64,000 nt of DNA, taken from contig DYOH01000003.1 in NCBI GenBank assembly GCA_020720625.1, positions 29,893 to 93,892 of the forward strand. The letters run 5' to 3'. Positions 30,938-40,734 of the stretch are shown here, piece after piece (position 1 is the first letter of the stretch; every line of letters starts with the position of its first letter). The translations under genes and the position numbers were made by a program. The notes under the pieces were generated by a model. It made no database searches. It saw only the letters and a program-made list of their open reading frames with translations, and had not been told where the DNA came from. Source of the stretch: Acetofilamentum sp. Its GTDB lineage: Bacteria > Bacteroidota > Bacteroidia > Bacteroidales > DYOH01.

Positions 30938-33900
30938 ATGCGGCTAAAATTTTTGTTCTCAATATTATTTGTATTTCAGTTAAATTTTTTGTTTTCGCAA
31001 GATTTTAGCCTGCTCGGATTGCCCGAAATTAAATATTATTCATTCGAAGATTATAAAGCCGGTCCACAGAATTGGAGCATTGGTCAGGATGGAAATGGTC
31101 GGATGTATTTTGGAAATAACCATGGCTTATTGCGTTTTGACGGAGTAAACTGGGAGCTCTACCCATTAGAGAATCGTTCGATATTGCGAAGTTTAGATAT
31201 AGACAGCGCCGGAAATGTTTTTGTTGGAGGTGAAGGAGAATTTGGATTTTTTTCGCCATCTGCCGATGGCACATTAAAATACACAAAATTATCTTCTGAT
31301 ACAATTGACGTATACTTTGTTGATGTATGGTCTACTTATGCTTACAACGATACAGTATATTTCTTTGCAGGAAAGTCGAACATTTTTTATTATCATCAAG
31401 GCCTGCTAAAAAGAGTTGAAAACGATATAGAATTTAGCAATTTTAGGGGTTTTAAAACCAAGTCGGGGATATATGCCATCGATGCTAATCATGGATTAGC
31501 CAAAATAGTAAACGCCAAACTCCAAAATACCAACCAATTAAAAGATGCATCAAAATATGAAATATATACATACCTTGAGAAAAACCCTAATACTTCTCTG
31601 GCTGTTAGTTCATTAAATGGACTATATATTCGGGAAAACCAGAAAAATTGGATACGGAAAAATACCTTCTTAGACGATTATCTAATAGAAAACCATCCAT
31701 ACCATGCAATTCAGTTGAATGATGGTAACATGTTAATATCTACACTACTAGGAGGTGTTGTTTTTATAAATGCGAATTTCAATCAGGCTAGCATTCTAAA
31801 TAAAGCACAAGGTTTGCACGCAAATGGCATTTATAAAGCATTTCAGGATAAGCAAAATAATATTTGGCTTGCCACAGAAAATGGGATTGAGTATATTCAC
31901 TATTCCAGTCCAATACGCAAATTAGGCGATAAAAACGGATTAGACGGAAGTCTTAATGCCGCCATCTTTTATCGTAACAAATTGTATTTAGGAACATACG
32001 GCGGGGTTTATTATTTGGATATAGATGAACTTAAAAAAAACTTATTTCAAAATAATGCCATTAAACTTTTAGCAAACGAATATTTTTTTGGATTGGATTT
32101 TGGATTGATAAAGCTTGGAAACTCCGATACCGTTTTATTAGGTTCCACATTGCGGAGTATCATTAGAATTACAGAGAATGAAATTACAACTGTCGAAAGT
32201 TTTTATGGTGCCGAAGATATTGAACAATCCAACATCTATCCACAGTATTTTGGAGTAGCCCACGGAGAAGGAATAAATTTGTTTAAAATAAATTACGATG
32301 GTTCGAAGATTGAAAATATAGGCAAATTATTCGGCTTCAATTACAATGTAAGAAAAATTTTGTTCGACAATCACGGATACATTTGGGCTCAAACAGCAAG
32401 AGAAGGTCTGGCATTAATAGAGATTCTCGACTATGAAAAGCTGGAATTTAGAAGTTATTTTTTTGATGAAACACATGGATTGCCAGATAAGATAAAAAAT
32501 ACACCAATAATAATAGACACAAGCCTTGTTATATCTACAAATAATGGTCTTTACGACATTGTTTTGGATAAAGAAAATTTGCAAAATACAAAGTTTAAGA
32601 CATCGCGAAAATTCGGATTCGATTTTGCCAGGGATTCTCTGGTTTTTGATTTTGCCTTTATGCATGAAAACAAAGTTTGGGGACATGCCAATAATAGCTT
32701 TTTTTATAAAGAAACCGATAATTTAATATACAAAGAGCCTTTTTTTGCAATTACTGATGTGGCAGAAGAAACAACACTTTCTTTTTTAGAAAATAAAATT
32801 GTAGCCATTGGTTCGCACAATATGCTTTATTTTTTTAACGAGAAAAAGGATAAAAGCTACGAATTCTACTTCACGCCATTGCTAAACAAAATTAAAATCA
32901 ATGGAGATTTTTATCCCATTGAACCCAGCGTTGGAGGCCTCGAAATTAAATATGTAGCGAAAAATACATATTCTTTTGTACAGAAACTTAGTAGTAATCA
33001 AAATAATTTGAGTTTTTATTTTGCTGTACCCTATTTCGAATACTCCGAAAAAATAGCCTATTCATATCAATTAGAAGGATACGACAATAAATGGTCGGAG
33101 TTTTCGTCCGACAATGTTGCGCGCTACACAAATCTCGGAGCCGGCGATTATATATTTAAAGTAAAAGCCCGCAATGTATATACCCACCAAAGCCAAGAAC
33201 TATTGTTTTTATTTGCAATTAGAAGCCCTTGGTATTTAAGTGCTTATTCAATATTTGCATTTACTTCGCTTCTCCTGATACTTATTTATGTGATTATTAG
33301 ATTAAATAGTGTAAGACTAATAAATCAAAACAAGAAATTAGAGGAAATTGTAAAAAACCGAACACTAGAAATATATCAGCAAAAAGAGGAAATTCAGTCG
33401 CAAACCGAACAATTAAAATCACAGTCGGAGTTATTAAAATTGTCGAATATAGAACTAAGGCAGTTATCCCTGGTAGCCAAAGGCACATCCAATTCGGTAT
33501 TAATACTGGACGATAGAGGAAATATTGAATGGTGGAACTCCGGCTTTACAAAGCTATTCAAGTATAAATTTATGAAATATCAGGGCTCAAACTTTAATAA
33601 AATAAAAAGCAAAATCAGGCCCGATTTAGAAGAAAGTATTAACGAAATAAAGCAGACCAGGCTGCCCAAAGTGTATACAATTCAAGACGAAATATCGCCG
33701 GGAGAGTATTTGTGGTTTCAAACTTCAGTAACACCGGTTTTCGAAGAAGATGGCACAGTATTTAGGTACATTGTAATAGATTCTGATATAACACAAATAA
33801 AAATAGCCGAAAGCGAAATCAATAATCAAAAGCATCAGCTTGAAAAACAGCGCGATAAAATAGCCCATCATAACAAGGAAATGACATCCAGTATTGAGTA

Positions 33901-34642
33901 TGCCAGTAGAATACAGCAAGCCATGCTGCCATTGCCCATTTTTCTGGAAGCCATTTTTAGCGACTTTTTTGTACTAAACCTTCCACGCGATATTGTGAGT
34001 GGAGATTTTTACTGGGCCAGCAGAATAAAAAATCGAACATACATGGCCTTGGGCGATTGCACCGGCCATGGTATTCCGGGAGCATTTTTGAGTTTGCTTG
34101 GAATCTCGTTTTTAAATAATATTATTCAGCGAAACGACGATTTATTGTTAAGCCCGGCAGAAATTCTTAATCAATTGCGCGAACGATTTATTGTATCCCT
34201 ACATCAAAGGGGCAAAAATGGAGAAAGCCAGGATGGTATGGATATTTCTTTGGTGATGATAGACCAAGAGAGCAGTATTCTCGAATTTGCCGGGGCAAAT
34301 AATCCTTTTTATTTTTTTAAGGAAAATTCTAGCCTCCTACAAGAATTAAAGGCAGATAAAATGCCCATTGGAATTCATGCCAACGACCATTTGCCATTTA
34401 CGAATCATACCATTAGTGTCAGGAAAAACGATATAATTTACTTATTTACTGATGGCTATAGGGATCAATTTGGTGGTAATGAAGGAAAGAAATTTATGAC
34501 AATGCGATTTAAAAAACTATTAACCAGCGTAAAAGACCTCGAACTTAACAAGCAGAAACAAATATTAACCGAAATTTTTATGGAATGGAAGATGGGTTTT
34601 GATCAGGTTGATGATATTTTAATTTTTGGAATCAAATTATAA
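30938..34642 (+). CDS. Sensor protein: beta-propeller, triple-Y domain, TM, coiled coil, PAS, SpoIIE/PP2C phosphatase
   Basis: Periplasmic propeller repeats, YSYQLEGYDNKWSEFSSDNVARYTNLGAGDYIFKVKARN, PAS LILDDRGNIEWWNSGFTKLF, SpoIIE SGDFYWA, GDCTGHGIPGAFLS, FTDGYRDQFGG, DDILIFG. Confidence 0.9.
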   Translation: MRLKFLFSILFVFQLNFLFSQDFSLLGLPEIKYYSFEDYKAGPQNWSIGQDGNGRMYFGNNHGLLRFDGVNWELYPLENRSILRSLDIDSAGNVFVGGEGEFGFFSPSADGTLKYTKLSSDTIDVYFVDVWSTYAYNDTVYFFAGKSNIFYYHQGLLKRVENDIEFSNFRGFKTKSGIYAIDANHGLAKIVNAKLQNTNQLKDASKYEIYTYLEKNPNTSLAVSSLNGLYIRENQKNWIRKNTFLDDYLIENHPYHAIQLNDGNMLISTLLGGVVFINANFNQASILNKAQGLHANGIYKAFQDKQNNIWLATENGIEYIHYSSPIRKLGDKNGLDGSLNAAIFYRNKLYLGTYGGVYYLDIDELKKNLFQNNAIKLLANEYFFGLDFGLIKLGNSDTVLLGSTLRSIIRITENEITTVESFYGAEDIEQSNIYPQYFGVAHGEGINLFKINYDGSKIENIGKLFGFNYNVRKILFDNHGYIWAQTAREGLALIEILDYEKLEFRSYFFDETHGLPDKIKNTPIIIDTSLVISTNNGLYDIVLDKENLQNTKFKTSRKFGFDFARDSLVFDFAFMHENKVWGHANNSFFYKETDNLIYKEPFFAITDVAEETTLSFLENKIVAIGSHNMLYFFNEKKDKSYEFYFTPLLNKIKINGDFYPIEPSVGGLEIKYVAKNTYSFVQKLSSNQNNLSFYFAVPYFEYSEKIAYSYQLEGYDNKWSEFSSDNVARYTNLGAGDYIFKVKARNVYTHQSQELLFLFAIRSPWYLSAYSIFAFTSLLLILIYVIIRLNSVRLINQNKKLEEIVKNRTLEIYQQKEEIQSQTEQLKSQSELLKLSNIELRQLSLVAKGTSNSVLILDDRGNIEWWNSGFTKLFKYKFMKYQGSNFNKIKSKIRPDLEESINEIKQTRLPKVYTIQDEISPGEYLWFQTSVTPVFEEDGTVFRYIVIDSDITQIKIAESEINNQKHQLEKQRDKIAHHNKEMTSSIEYASRIQQAMLPLPIFLEAIFSDFFVLNLPRDIVSGDFYWASRIKNRTYMALGDCTGHGIPGAFLSLLGISFLNNIIQRNDDLLLSPAEILNQLRERFIVSLHQRGKNGESQDGMDISLVMIDQESSILEFAGANNPFYFFKENSSLLQELKADKMPIGIHANDHLPFTNHTISVRKNDIIYLFTDGYRDQFGGNEGKKFMTMRFKKLLTSVKDLELNKQKQILTEIFMEWKMGFDQVDDILIFGIKL

Positions 34643-34690
34643 TTCCCTAAATTTAGCCTTCAAAATAAATAAATATAAAAAAGAAGAAAA

Positions 34691-36820
34691 ATGAGAGCGG
34701 AAAGGCGAGTAATTTTGGTTCTTTTGTTTTTTTTGATTCAATCAGGTATTTCAGCTCAAATAGTTGATTCTTTGAGAGCAGAGTTGGATATGCATCTGGA
34801 AAAAGTAGGCGAGGATTCTAAGGCCTTGGATTTATTAAAACAAATTTTTGTAGAATCTTATGATAATGAGCAATTTGCCTTAGAAATTGCAGCACAGGCC
34901 ATGCTAATGGCCGCAAATCTCAGCGACAAGCAAAATGAAGCACTCATGCACGAATGGATTGCCAAGGTATATCGAAAGCAAAAAATGTATTATTTGGCAA
35001 TGGATTATTACTTAAAAGCGGTAAAATTTTATCAGGAACTTGAAATATTTGAAAGCGAAGCACAGTGCTATCTGGAATTAGGGTATACCTATATGGAGCA
35101 GAATGCCGACGATTTGGCCCTAAAACATTTCAATCTTGCAAAGAATATTTACGAGAAGAACAAAGTTAAACCGGGTTTAGCCACCGTTCAGCAAGCTATT
35201 GGTAATCTGTATTTTAAAGAAGAAAACTACGAGTTAGCAATCGAGCAATTTCAGATGGCATTAACTAATACAGAGCAAGAGAAAAGCGATTTAATTGCCG
35301 GTTTGTATTTGAATATTGCACGGGCATATATTCAGAACGAAGATTTTGAAGAAGGCATAGAATATTTGCGAAGGGCACTTGTAAAATATAAACTAGGAAA
35401 TAACCTACAACTGGTAGCCGAAGTATATGTGCAATATGGTGAGGTGTATATCGAACAAAAAGATTATAAACAAGCACTTTTAAATTACGAAAATGCCCTC
35501 TTTATAAACCGCGAAGCCCAGGATTATAACAAAATTGCCGAAAATTATAATAAAATTTCCATCATACATTATCGAAGCGGAAATTTTGTCGAAGCCGCAC
35601 TTCAGGCCGAAAACGCACTAAATTACAACAATAATAACCTTGAGGAGCTTGAAAATTCTTATCAAAATTTATCCAAAGCTAATGAAAAACTTAATAAAGT
35701 GGATTTATCTCTGGAATTTTTGAAGAAGTATCTTCGGGTGCACGATCAGATTACCGAAGATCGTGAAAACAAGCAATTTAACGAAATGCAAATTGGTTTA
35801 GAACTTTCCAGGCAGGAAAAGGAAGTAGAACTATTAAAAAGAGATCAACAAATTCAAAATGAAGAGCTAAAGAGAAGTCGCTTACAAACCTACTTTCTGC
35901 TCTTTGGAATCGTTTTGGTAATTTTGTTTGCATACTATTACTATATCAATAATAAAAGAACAAAGAAGGCTAATTTAGAAATAATCAGGCAAAAAGAAGA
36001 GTTATCTGATGCCAATAAAGCCATTTTGCAACAAAAAGAACTAATTCAGTTAAAAAATAAAGACATTGAAGCAGGCATAAAATATGCACAAAGAATTCAA
36101 ATGGCCCTATTTCCGGATGTAAATGTTTTAAAAAGAATTCTCCCGGATTCTATGGTATATTTTCATCCCAAAGACGAAATCAGTGGTGATTTGTATTGGT
36201 ACTATCAGCTTAAAGAATCTAACAAATTGCTCATAGCTGCCGTAGATTGTACAGGACATGGTGTGCCTGGAGCATTTATGTCGGTGCTAGGCAACACGCT
36301 GCTAAATCAGATAGTTGGAGCAGGAGTTTATAAGCCCGACCAGATACTCAACCAGCTTCACCAAATGGTGCGACAAGCTTTGCATCAGGATACCACCACC
36401 AACCGCGATGGCATGGATATGGCTATTTGCTCTATCGACATGTCGAGAAGAGAGATAGAATTTGCCGGAGCTAAAAATCCGTTGGTTTATTTTATCGATT
36501 TTGAAGCAATTCAGCTTAAAGGAGATATGTTTTCCATTGGCGGTATTCAGCGTGAAAGCGAAAGACTGTTTACCAAAAATACGATTGCATTACCACAAGA
36601 TAAAGAAGGCGTATTTTATTTATTTACAGACGGTTTTCAAGATCAGTTTGGTGGAGAATACAAACAAAAATATACCCGAAACCGTTTAAAAGAACTATTA
36701 AGCGATATACACGAATTATCTTTTGCTGATCAGGCTGCGCGTTTGAAAGAGCAATTTGCGGCTTGGAAAGGAGATTATGAACAATTGGATGATGTACTAA
36801 TTCTCGGTTTCAGATTATGA
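34691..36820 (+). CDS. TPR sensor protein with C-terminal SpoIIE/PP2C phosphatase
   Basis: Signal peptide, TPR repeats, TM YFLLFGIVLVILFAYYYYI, SpoIIE SGDLYWY, VDCTGHGVPGAFMS, FTDGFQDQFGG, DDVLILG. Confidence 0.92.
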   Translation: MRAERRVILVLLFFLIQSGISAQIVDSLRAELDMHLEKVGEDSKALDLLKQIFVESYDNEQFALEIAAQAMLMAANLSDKQNEALMHEWIAKVYRKQKMYYLAMDYYLKAVKFYQELEIFESEAQCYLELGYTYMEQNADDLALKHFNLAKNIYEKNKVKPGLATVQQAIGNLYFKEENYELAIEQFQMALTNTEQEKSDLIAGLYLNIARAYIQNEDFEEGIEYLRRALVKYKLGNNLQLVAEVYVQYGEVYIEQKDYKQALLNYENALFINREAQDYNKIAENYNKISIIHYRSGNFVEAALQAENALNYNNNNLEELENSYQNLSKANEKLNKVDLSLEFLKKYLRVHDQITEDRENKQFNEMQIGLELSRQEKEVELLKRDQQIQNEELKRSRLQTYFLLFGIVLVILFAYYYYINNKRTKKANLEIIRQKEELSDANKAILQQKELIQLKNKDIEAGIKYAQRIQMALFPDVNVLKRILPDSMVYFHPKDEISGDLYWYYQLKESNKLLIAAVDCTGHGVPGAFMSVLGNTLLNQIVGAGVYKPDQILNQLHQMVRQALHQDTTTNRDGMDMAICSIDMSRREIEFAGAKNPLVYFIDFEAIQLKGDMFSIGGIQRESERLFTKNTIALPQDKEGVFYLFTDGFQDQFGGEYKQKYTRNRLKELLSDIHELSFADQAARLKEQFAAWKGDYEQLDDVLILGFRL

Positions 36821-38769
36821 TATCTGTTTGCATCATTTTAGAAAGTGAAAGTGAAATAGAATTTATAAAAAAAAATCTCTGTTCAGATCTCTTTTCGCTC
36901 GAAATTATAGCGTGTGAATTAGAGATCGCTGTTAATTCTGTACAAAGTCTTGCGCCCGACTGGGTTATTTGTGATATCAGATACAAAAATCAATTAAACT
37001 TTGAATTGCCCGACTTTGTTTGCCAACAATCATCTTCTACTTCCATTATATTTTTTGTTGATGATGCAAATCCCAACATGCAAAAAAAACTTTTCTCTTA
37101 CAACCCGCTTTCAATTATTGAGAAAAAAAAATCCGAAATTCAATTTCAATATAGCATCCAAAGAGCCTTACAGCAATATATGATTAGGAAAGAGCTCGAA
37201 GAAAGAAATAGGGAAATATTGGGGAAAAAGAGAGCTTTCGAAAATACTTTGCCATTGTATGAAAAACCGGCAGCAATATTGGAAAAAAGTAGAATAGTTG
37301 CCTGTAATCAAGCTTTCCTGGATTTTTTTGATCAGCAAGATAAAGAAAAAATGCTGAACTCCTATTTATATGATTATCTTCCTGTTTATCAGATAAATAA
37401 TATACATTCTGTGGTTTATTTCGAGAATCAATTATTACAATGCGAAGAACACAAAATTTTATATTTTGAAATAAATATAAAGAAAAGCGAACTAAATACT
37501 CAATTGCTTAAATCGGGAATACTTAAACTCGATGCCAAATTGGAATCCATTCTTTTACTTTTGTTTCCGCCCGAAAATAATTCCGAAATACTTGCATCCG
37601 AAGTTTTAGATAATCATAAATACAAAGAAGCGTATTTTCAGGCACGGATAGGATACCTTATTATAGAAACATCATATTACAAAATTGTAGACGCAAATCC
37701 ATTTACACTCGATTTTTTTCAAACAGATTTTCAAGAAATAAGAAAGAAGCCTTTGTCCGAAATATTTCCCGATGAGTTGGTGCGCTTAATTCACCAAGGA
37801 AGTTTTTCTGATAAAGCTGATTTTTTTCATTTATGTATTGGCGAAAAGTTAGTAAATGTATATGCACAAGTTTCGTCATTTGAACATTTACAAAAAACAT
37901 ATCTATTACTTAGTTTTCATCAGCCCGAATTACCAAATGAGCCATCAAAAGATGAAGCGCTTAAGCAATCCTTAAAAAAAGAGCAGGATAGAAAAAAAAT
38001 AGTAGAGAAGCACCAACGCTTAAACGAAAGCCTCAGCTATGCCCAAAGAATTCAGTCAGCCCTGATGCCTTCATACGATTATTTGTCAAAATATTTAGAT
38101 AATTTTTTTGTTTTTTTGCAACCAAAAGAAATTGTAAGTGGCGATTTCTATTGGGCCAACTACCGTAACGGACATTTTTTCCTTTCCTTGGCCGATGCAA
38201 CCGGGCACGGAGTTCCGGCAGCTTTTTTATCCATTTTGGGAATGTCTTATCTCAACGAAATTACCTTAGATATGGAGAAAGGTAAGGCATCGCAAGTACT
38301 CGATATTTTTAAAGGAAAGATTGTAAAATCATTAAATCAAGAATTTACTTCGAACGAAATTCCTGACGGTTTCGATATGGCTCTGCTGATTATAAATAAG
38401 GAAAAAATGAGAATGCATTTTTCGGCGGCAAACATGTCGGCCTATATGATAAGAAATAAACATTTAGTTGAAATAAAAGGCGATAGATTATCAATAGGAT
38501 TAAACCAAAAATCAGAAATGAGTTTTACAAATCATAAATTACGACTTCAAAAAGGAGATAAAATATATTTGTTTTCCGATGGAATTACAGACCAGTTTGG
38601 CGGTACTCAAAACAAAAAACTATTTAATTCGGGCCTCAAGCAAATGATAATGGACATAGAACAACTGCCAATGAAGGAACAGCGAGAGAAATTAAAACAA
38701 TTAATTGCAGAATGGAAAAAAAATCAGGAACAAATTGATGACATACTCTTGCTCGGCATACAAGTATAA
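36817..38769 (+). CDS. Cytoplasmic receiver-like and PAS protein with C-terminal SpoIIE/PP2C phosphatase
   Basis: N-terminal PDWVICDIRYKN receiver-like region, PAS-like segments, SpoIIE SGDFYWA, ADATGHGVPAAFLS, FSDGITDQFGG, DDILLLG. Overlaps the previous gene by 4 nt (ATGA). Confidence 0.85.
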   Translation: MISVCIILESESEIEFIKKNLCSDLFSLEIIACELEIAVNSVQSLAPDWVICDIRYKNQLNFELPDFVCQQSSSTSIIFFVDDANPNMQKKLFSYNPLSIIEKKKSEIQFQYSIQRALQQYMIRKELEERNREILGKKRAFENTLPLYEKPAAILEKSRIVACNQAFLDFFDQQDKEKMLNSYLYDYLPVYQINNIHSVVYFENQLLQCEEHKILYFEINIKKSELNTQLLKSGILKLDAKLESILLLLFPPENNSEILASEVLDNHKYKEAYFQARIGYLIIETSYYKIVDANPFTLDFFQTDFQEIRKKPLSEIFPDELVRLIHQGSFSDKADFFHLCIGEKLVNVYAQVSSFEHLQKTYLLLSFHQPELPNEPSKDEALKQSLKKEQDRKKIVEKHQRLNESLSYAQRIQSALMPSYDYLSKYLDNFFVFLQPKEIVSGDFYWANYRNGHFFLSLADATGHGVPAAFLSILGMSYLNEITLDMEKGKASQVLDIFKGKIVKSLNQEFTSNEIPDGFDMALLIINKEKMRMHFSAANMSAYMIRNKHLVEIKGDRLSIGLNQKSEMSFTNHKLRLQKGDKIYLFSDGITDQFGGTQNKKLFNSGLKQMIMDIEQLPMKEQREKLKQLIAEWKKNQEQIDDILLLGIQV

Positions 38770-38882
38770 TATGTTACAGAGAATAGTGCTATATGTCAGT
38801 AAACATATATATATTAATTATGATGTATTGATAAAAAATATACCTTGCAATCATGTTTAGGTTTCATTAAATTTATAGAAAT

Positions 38883-40187
38883 ATGTCACAATTAAAAGCA
38901 CTTTTAAAACAAAAAATCGAAGAACATCGTCCAAGAACTACACGTTTGTTAAAAGAATTTCCAAACGTAAAAGTTGGTGAAGTAACTATGGAGCAACTAA
39001 TTGGTGGTATGCGTGATATTAAATCACTCGTAACAGATATCTCCTATTTAGATCCGCAAGAAGGAATCCGTTTCAGAGGAAAAACAATTCCGGAAACAAT
39101 GGATGCATTACCAAAACCACAAGGCAAAGATTATCCGTATGTAGAGGCATTTTGGTACTTTCTGCTAACCGGAGAAATTCCGAGCATGGAGCAAACAAAC
39201 GAGGTAATCGCCGATTTTAAATCAAGAAGCAAAGTGCCTCAATATGTTTTTGATATTTTAAAAGCTATGCCTGCCGACTCTCATCCAATGGTAATGCTTT
39301 CTACGGCTGTATTAGCCATGCAAAAAGAATCTAAATTTGCCAAATGGTACGAAGAAGGATTTAAAAAGCTTGATGCATGGGATACAATGTATGAAGATTC
39401 TACTGATTTGTTGGCCAAATTGCCCGAAGTTGCCGCATTTATCTATCGCTTAAAATACAAAGGTGGTGATATTATTGCTCCAGATGCAAATTTGGATTTT
39501 GGTGCAAATTTTGCCCACATGATGGGAATTAGCGCTCCTTATGACGATGTTGCCAGAATGTATTTTATTCTGCACTCCGATCACGAATCAGGAAACGTTT
39601 CGGCACATGCTACACATTTGGTCGCTTCTGCTCTTTCCGACGCTTATTACTCATTATCAGCTGGTTTAAACGGTTTGGCCGGCCCATTGCATGGCTTAGC
39701 TAATCAAGAAGTATTGCGCTGGTTGCAAGGGGTAATGGATAAACTTCACGGACAAGAGCCTACCGAAGAAATGATGGCAAAATTTGTGCGCGAAACATTA
39801 GATAGCGGACAAGTTATTCCCGGATTCGGACATGCAGTTTTGCGCAAAACCGACCCCAGATATCAATCTCAGCGCGATTTTTGCGTAAAACACTTGCCTA
39901 ACGACAAAATGTTTAAGTACGTAGATTTACTTTTCCGCGTTGTGCCCGATATTTTGCTGGAAAAAGGCAAAGCCAAAAATCCATGGCCCAATGTTGATGC
40001 TCAATCTGGTGTTATTCAATGGTATTACGGTTTAACTGAATACGATTTCTATACCGTTTTATTCGGTGTTGGACGTGCCATTGGCGTATTAGCTAATATT
40101 ACTTGGGACAGAGGTTTAGGATATCCATTGGAACGTCCGAAATCTTTAACTACCGATATGTTGGAAGCAATTGCCGGAATTAAATAA
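38883..40187 (+). CDS. Citrate synthase, eukaryotic/mitochondrial-like (Si) type
   Basis: HSDHESGNVSAHATHLVASALSDAYYSLSAGLNGLAGPLHGLANQEVLRWLQ; PGFGHAVLRKTDPRYQSQRDF. Confidence 0.95.
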   Translation: MSQLKALLKQKIEEHRPRTTRLLKEFPNVKVGEVTMEQLIGGMRDIKSLVTDISYLDPQEGIRFRGKTIPETMDALPKPQGKDYPYVEAFWYFLLTGEIPSMEQTNEVIADFKSRSKVPQYVFDILKAMPADSHPMVMLSTAVLAMQKESKFAKWYEEGFKKLDAWDTMYEDSTDLLAKLPEVAAFIYRLKYKGGDIIAPDANLDFGANFAHMMGISAPYDDVARMYFILHSDHESGNVSAHATHLVASALSDAYYSLSAGLNGLAGPLHGLANQEVLRWLQGVMDKLHGQEPTEEMMAKFVRETLDSGQVIPGFGHAVLRKTDPRYQSQRDFCVKHLPNDKMFKYVDLLFRVVPDILLEKGKAKNPWPNVDAQSGVIQWYYGLTEYDFYTVLFGVGRAIGVLANITWDRGLGYPLERPKSLTTDMLEAIAGIK

Positions 40188-40217
40188 GGCAAAAACTCCA
40201 ATTAAACAAAAATTTGG

Positions 40218-40248
40218 CCGCTCTGTTTTTTTCAGAGCGGTTTTTTTT
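40218..40248 (+). terminator. Rho-independent terminator after citrate synthase
   Basis: ccgctctg / cagagcgg hairpin followed by a T run. Confidence 0.9.
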
Positions 40249-40251
40249 CTC

Positions 40252-40320
40252 ATAAAAAAAGGCGGCTTCGAAAAGCCGCCAAAACCAAAAAATTACATAG
40301 CCATGAGAAAAAATTTCTCC
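40252..40320 (-). ncRNA. Candidate orphan small RNA (about 66-70 nt) ending in its own terminator
   Basis: Minus-strand unit: promoter TTTG-N20-TATCTTTG (40355-40324), then GGAGAAATTTTTTCTCATGGCTATGTAATTTTTTGGTTTT, then hairpin GGCGGCTT-TTCG-AAGCCGCC and T7. No minus-strand CDS nearby. Confidence 0.65.
40254..40280 (-). terminator. Rho-independent terminator of the candidate small RNA
   Basis: 8-bp perfect stem ggcggctt/aagccgcc; seven T residues on the minus strand. Confidence 0.85.
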
Positions 40321-40323
40321 ATA

Positions 40324-40355
40324 CAAAGATAAGCAATTATAAAGCCTTATGCAAA
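40324..40355 (-). promoter_or_regulatory. Bacteroidota promoter TTTG-N20-TATCTTTG for the candidate small RNA
   Basis: CAAAGATA 40324-40331 and CAAA 40352-40355 on the + strand, exactly 20 nt apart. Confidence 0.72.
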
Positions 40356-40734
40356 TATAGCATTATGTATTCCGTTTAAAAATTTAGGGATTTCACAATT
40401 TTTATCTTTTTTTTATTTTGCAAATCTACCATCCAATAGTTTGTTTATAATAATTATTGTGCTGATTAATAGCTATTTAACCAAACAGCATTATCATTTT
40501 AAATGATTTCGATAATTCCAAGGTATTCAATCATATTTTTATATATTAACGTATATTTATTGGTATTTAATTTGCATCCTTGATTTAAAATCAATGAATT
40601 GAATAAGCATTGAAGAGAATTTTTTAAAATAATTTAGAAAAGTATTCATAAAATGCTTGTAAAATGATGCCTAAAAGCTAAAAAATAGCTATCTTAATCA
40701 AAATTTTATGGCCAATTTTGGTTGAATATTAGGC

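Noticed and set aside
40293-40322. 9-codon peptide MEKFFLMAM within the candidate small RNA
   Set aside because: The ATG lies at or before the predicted transcription start and has no ribosome-binding region, so I treat the unit as RNA. Not excluded without data.
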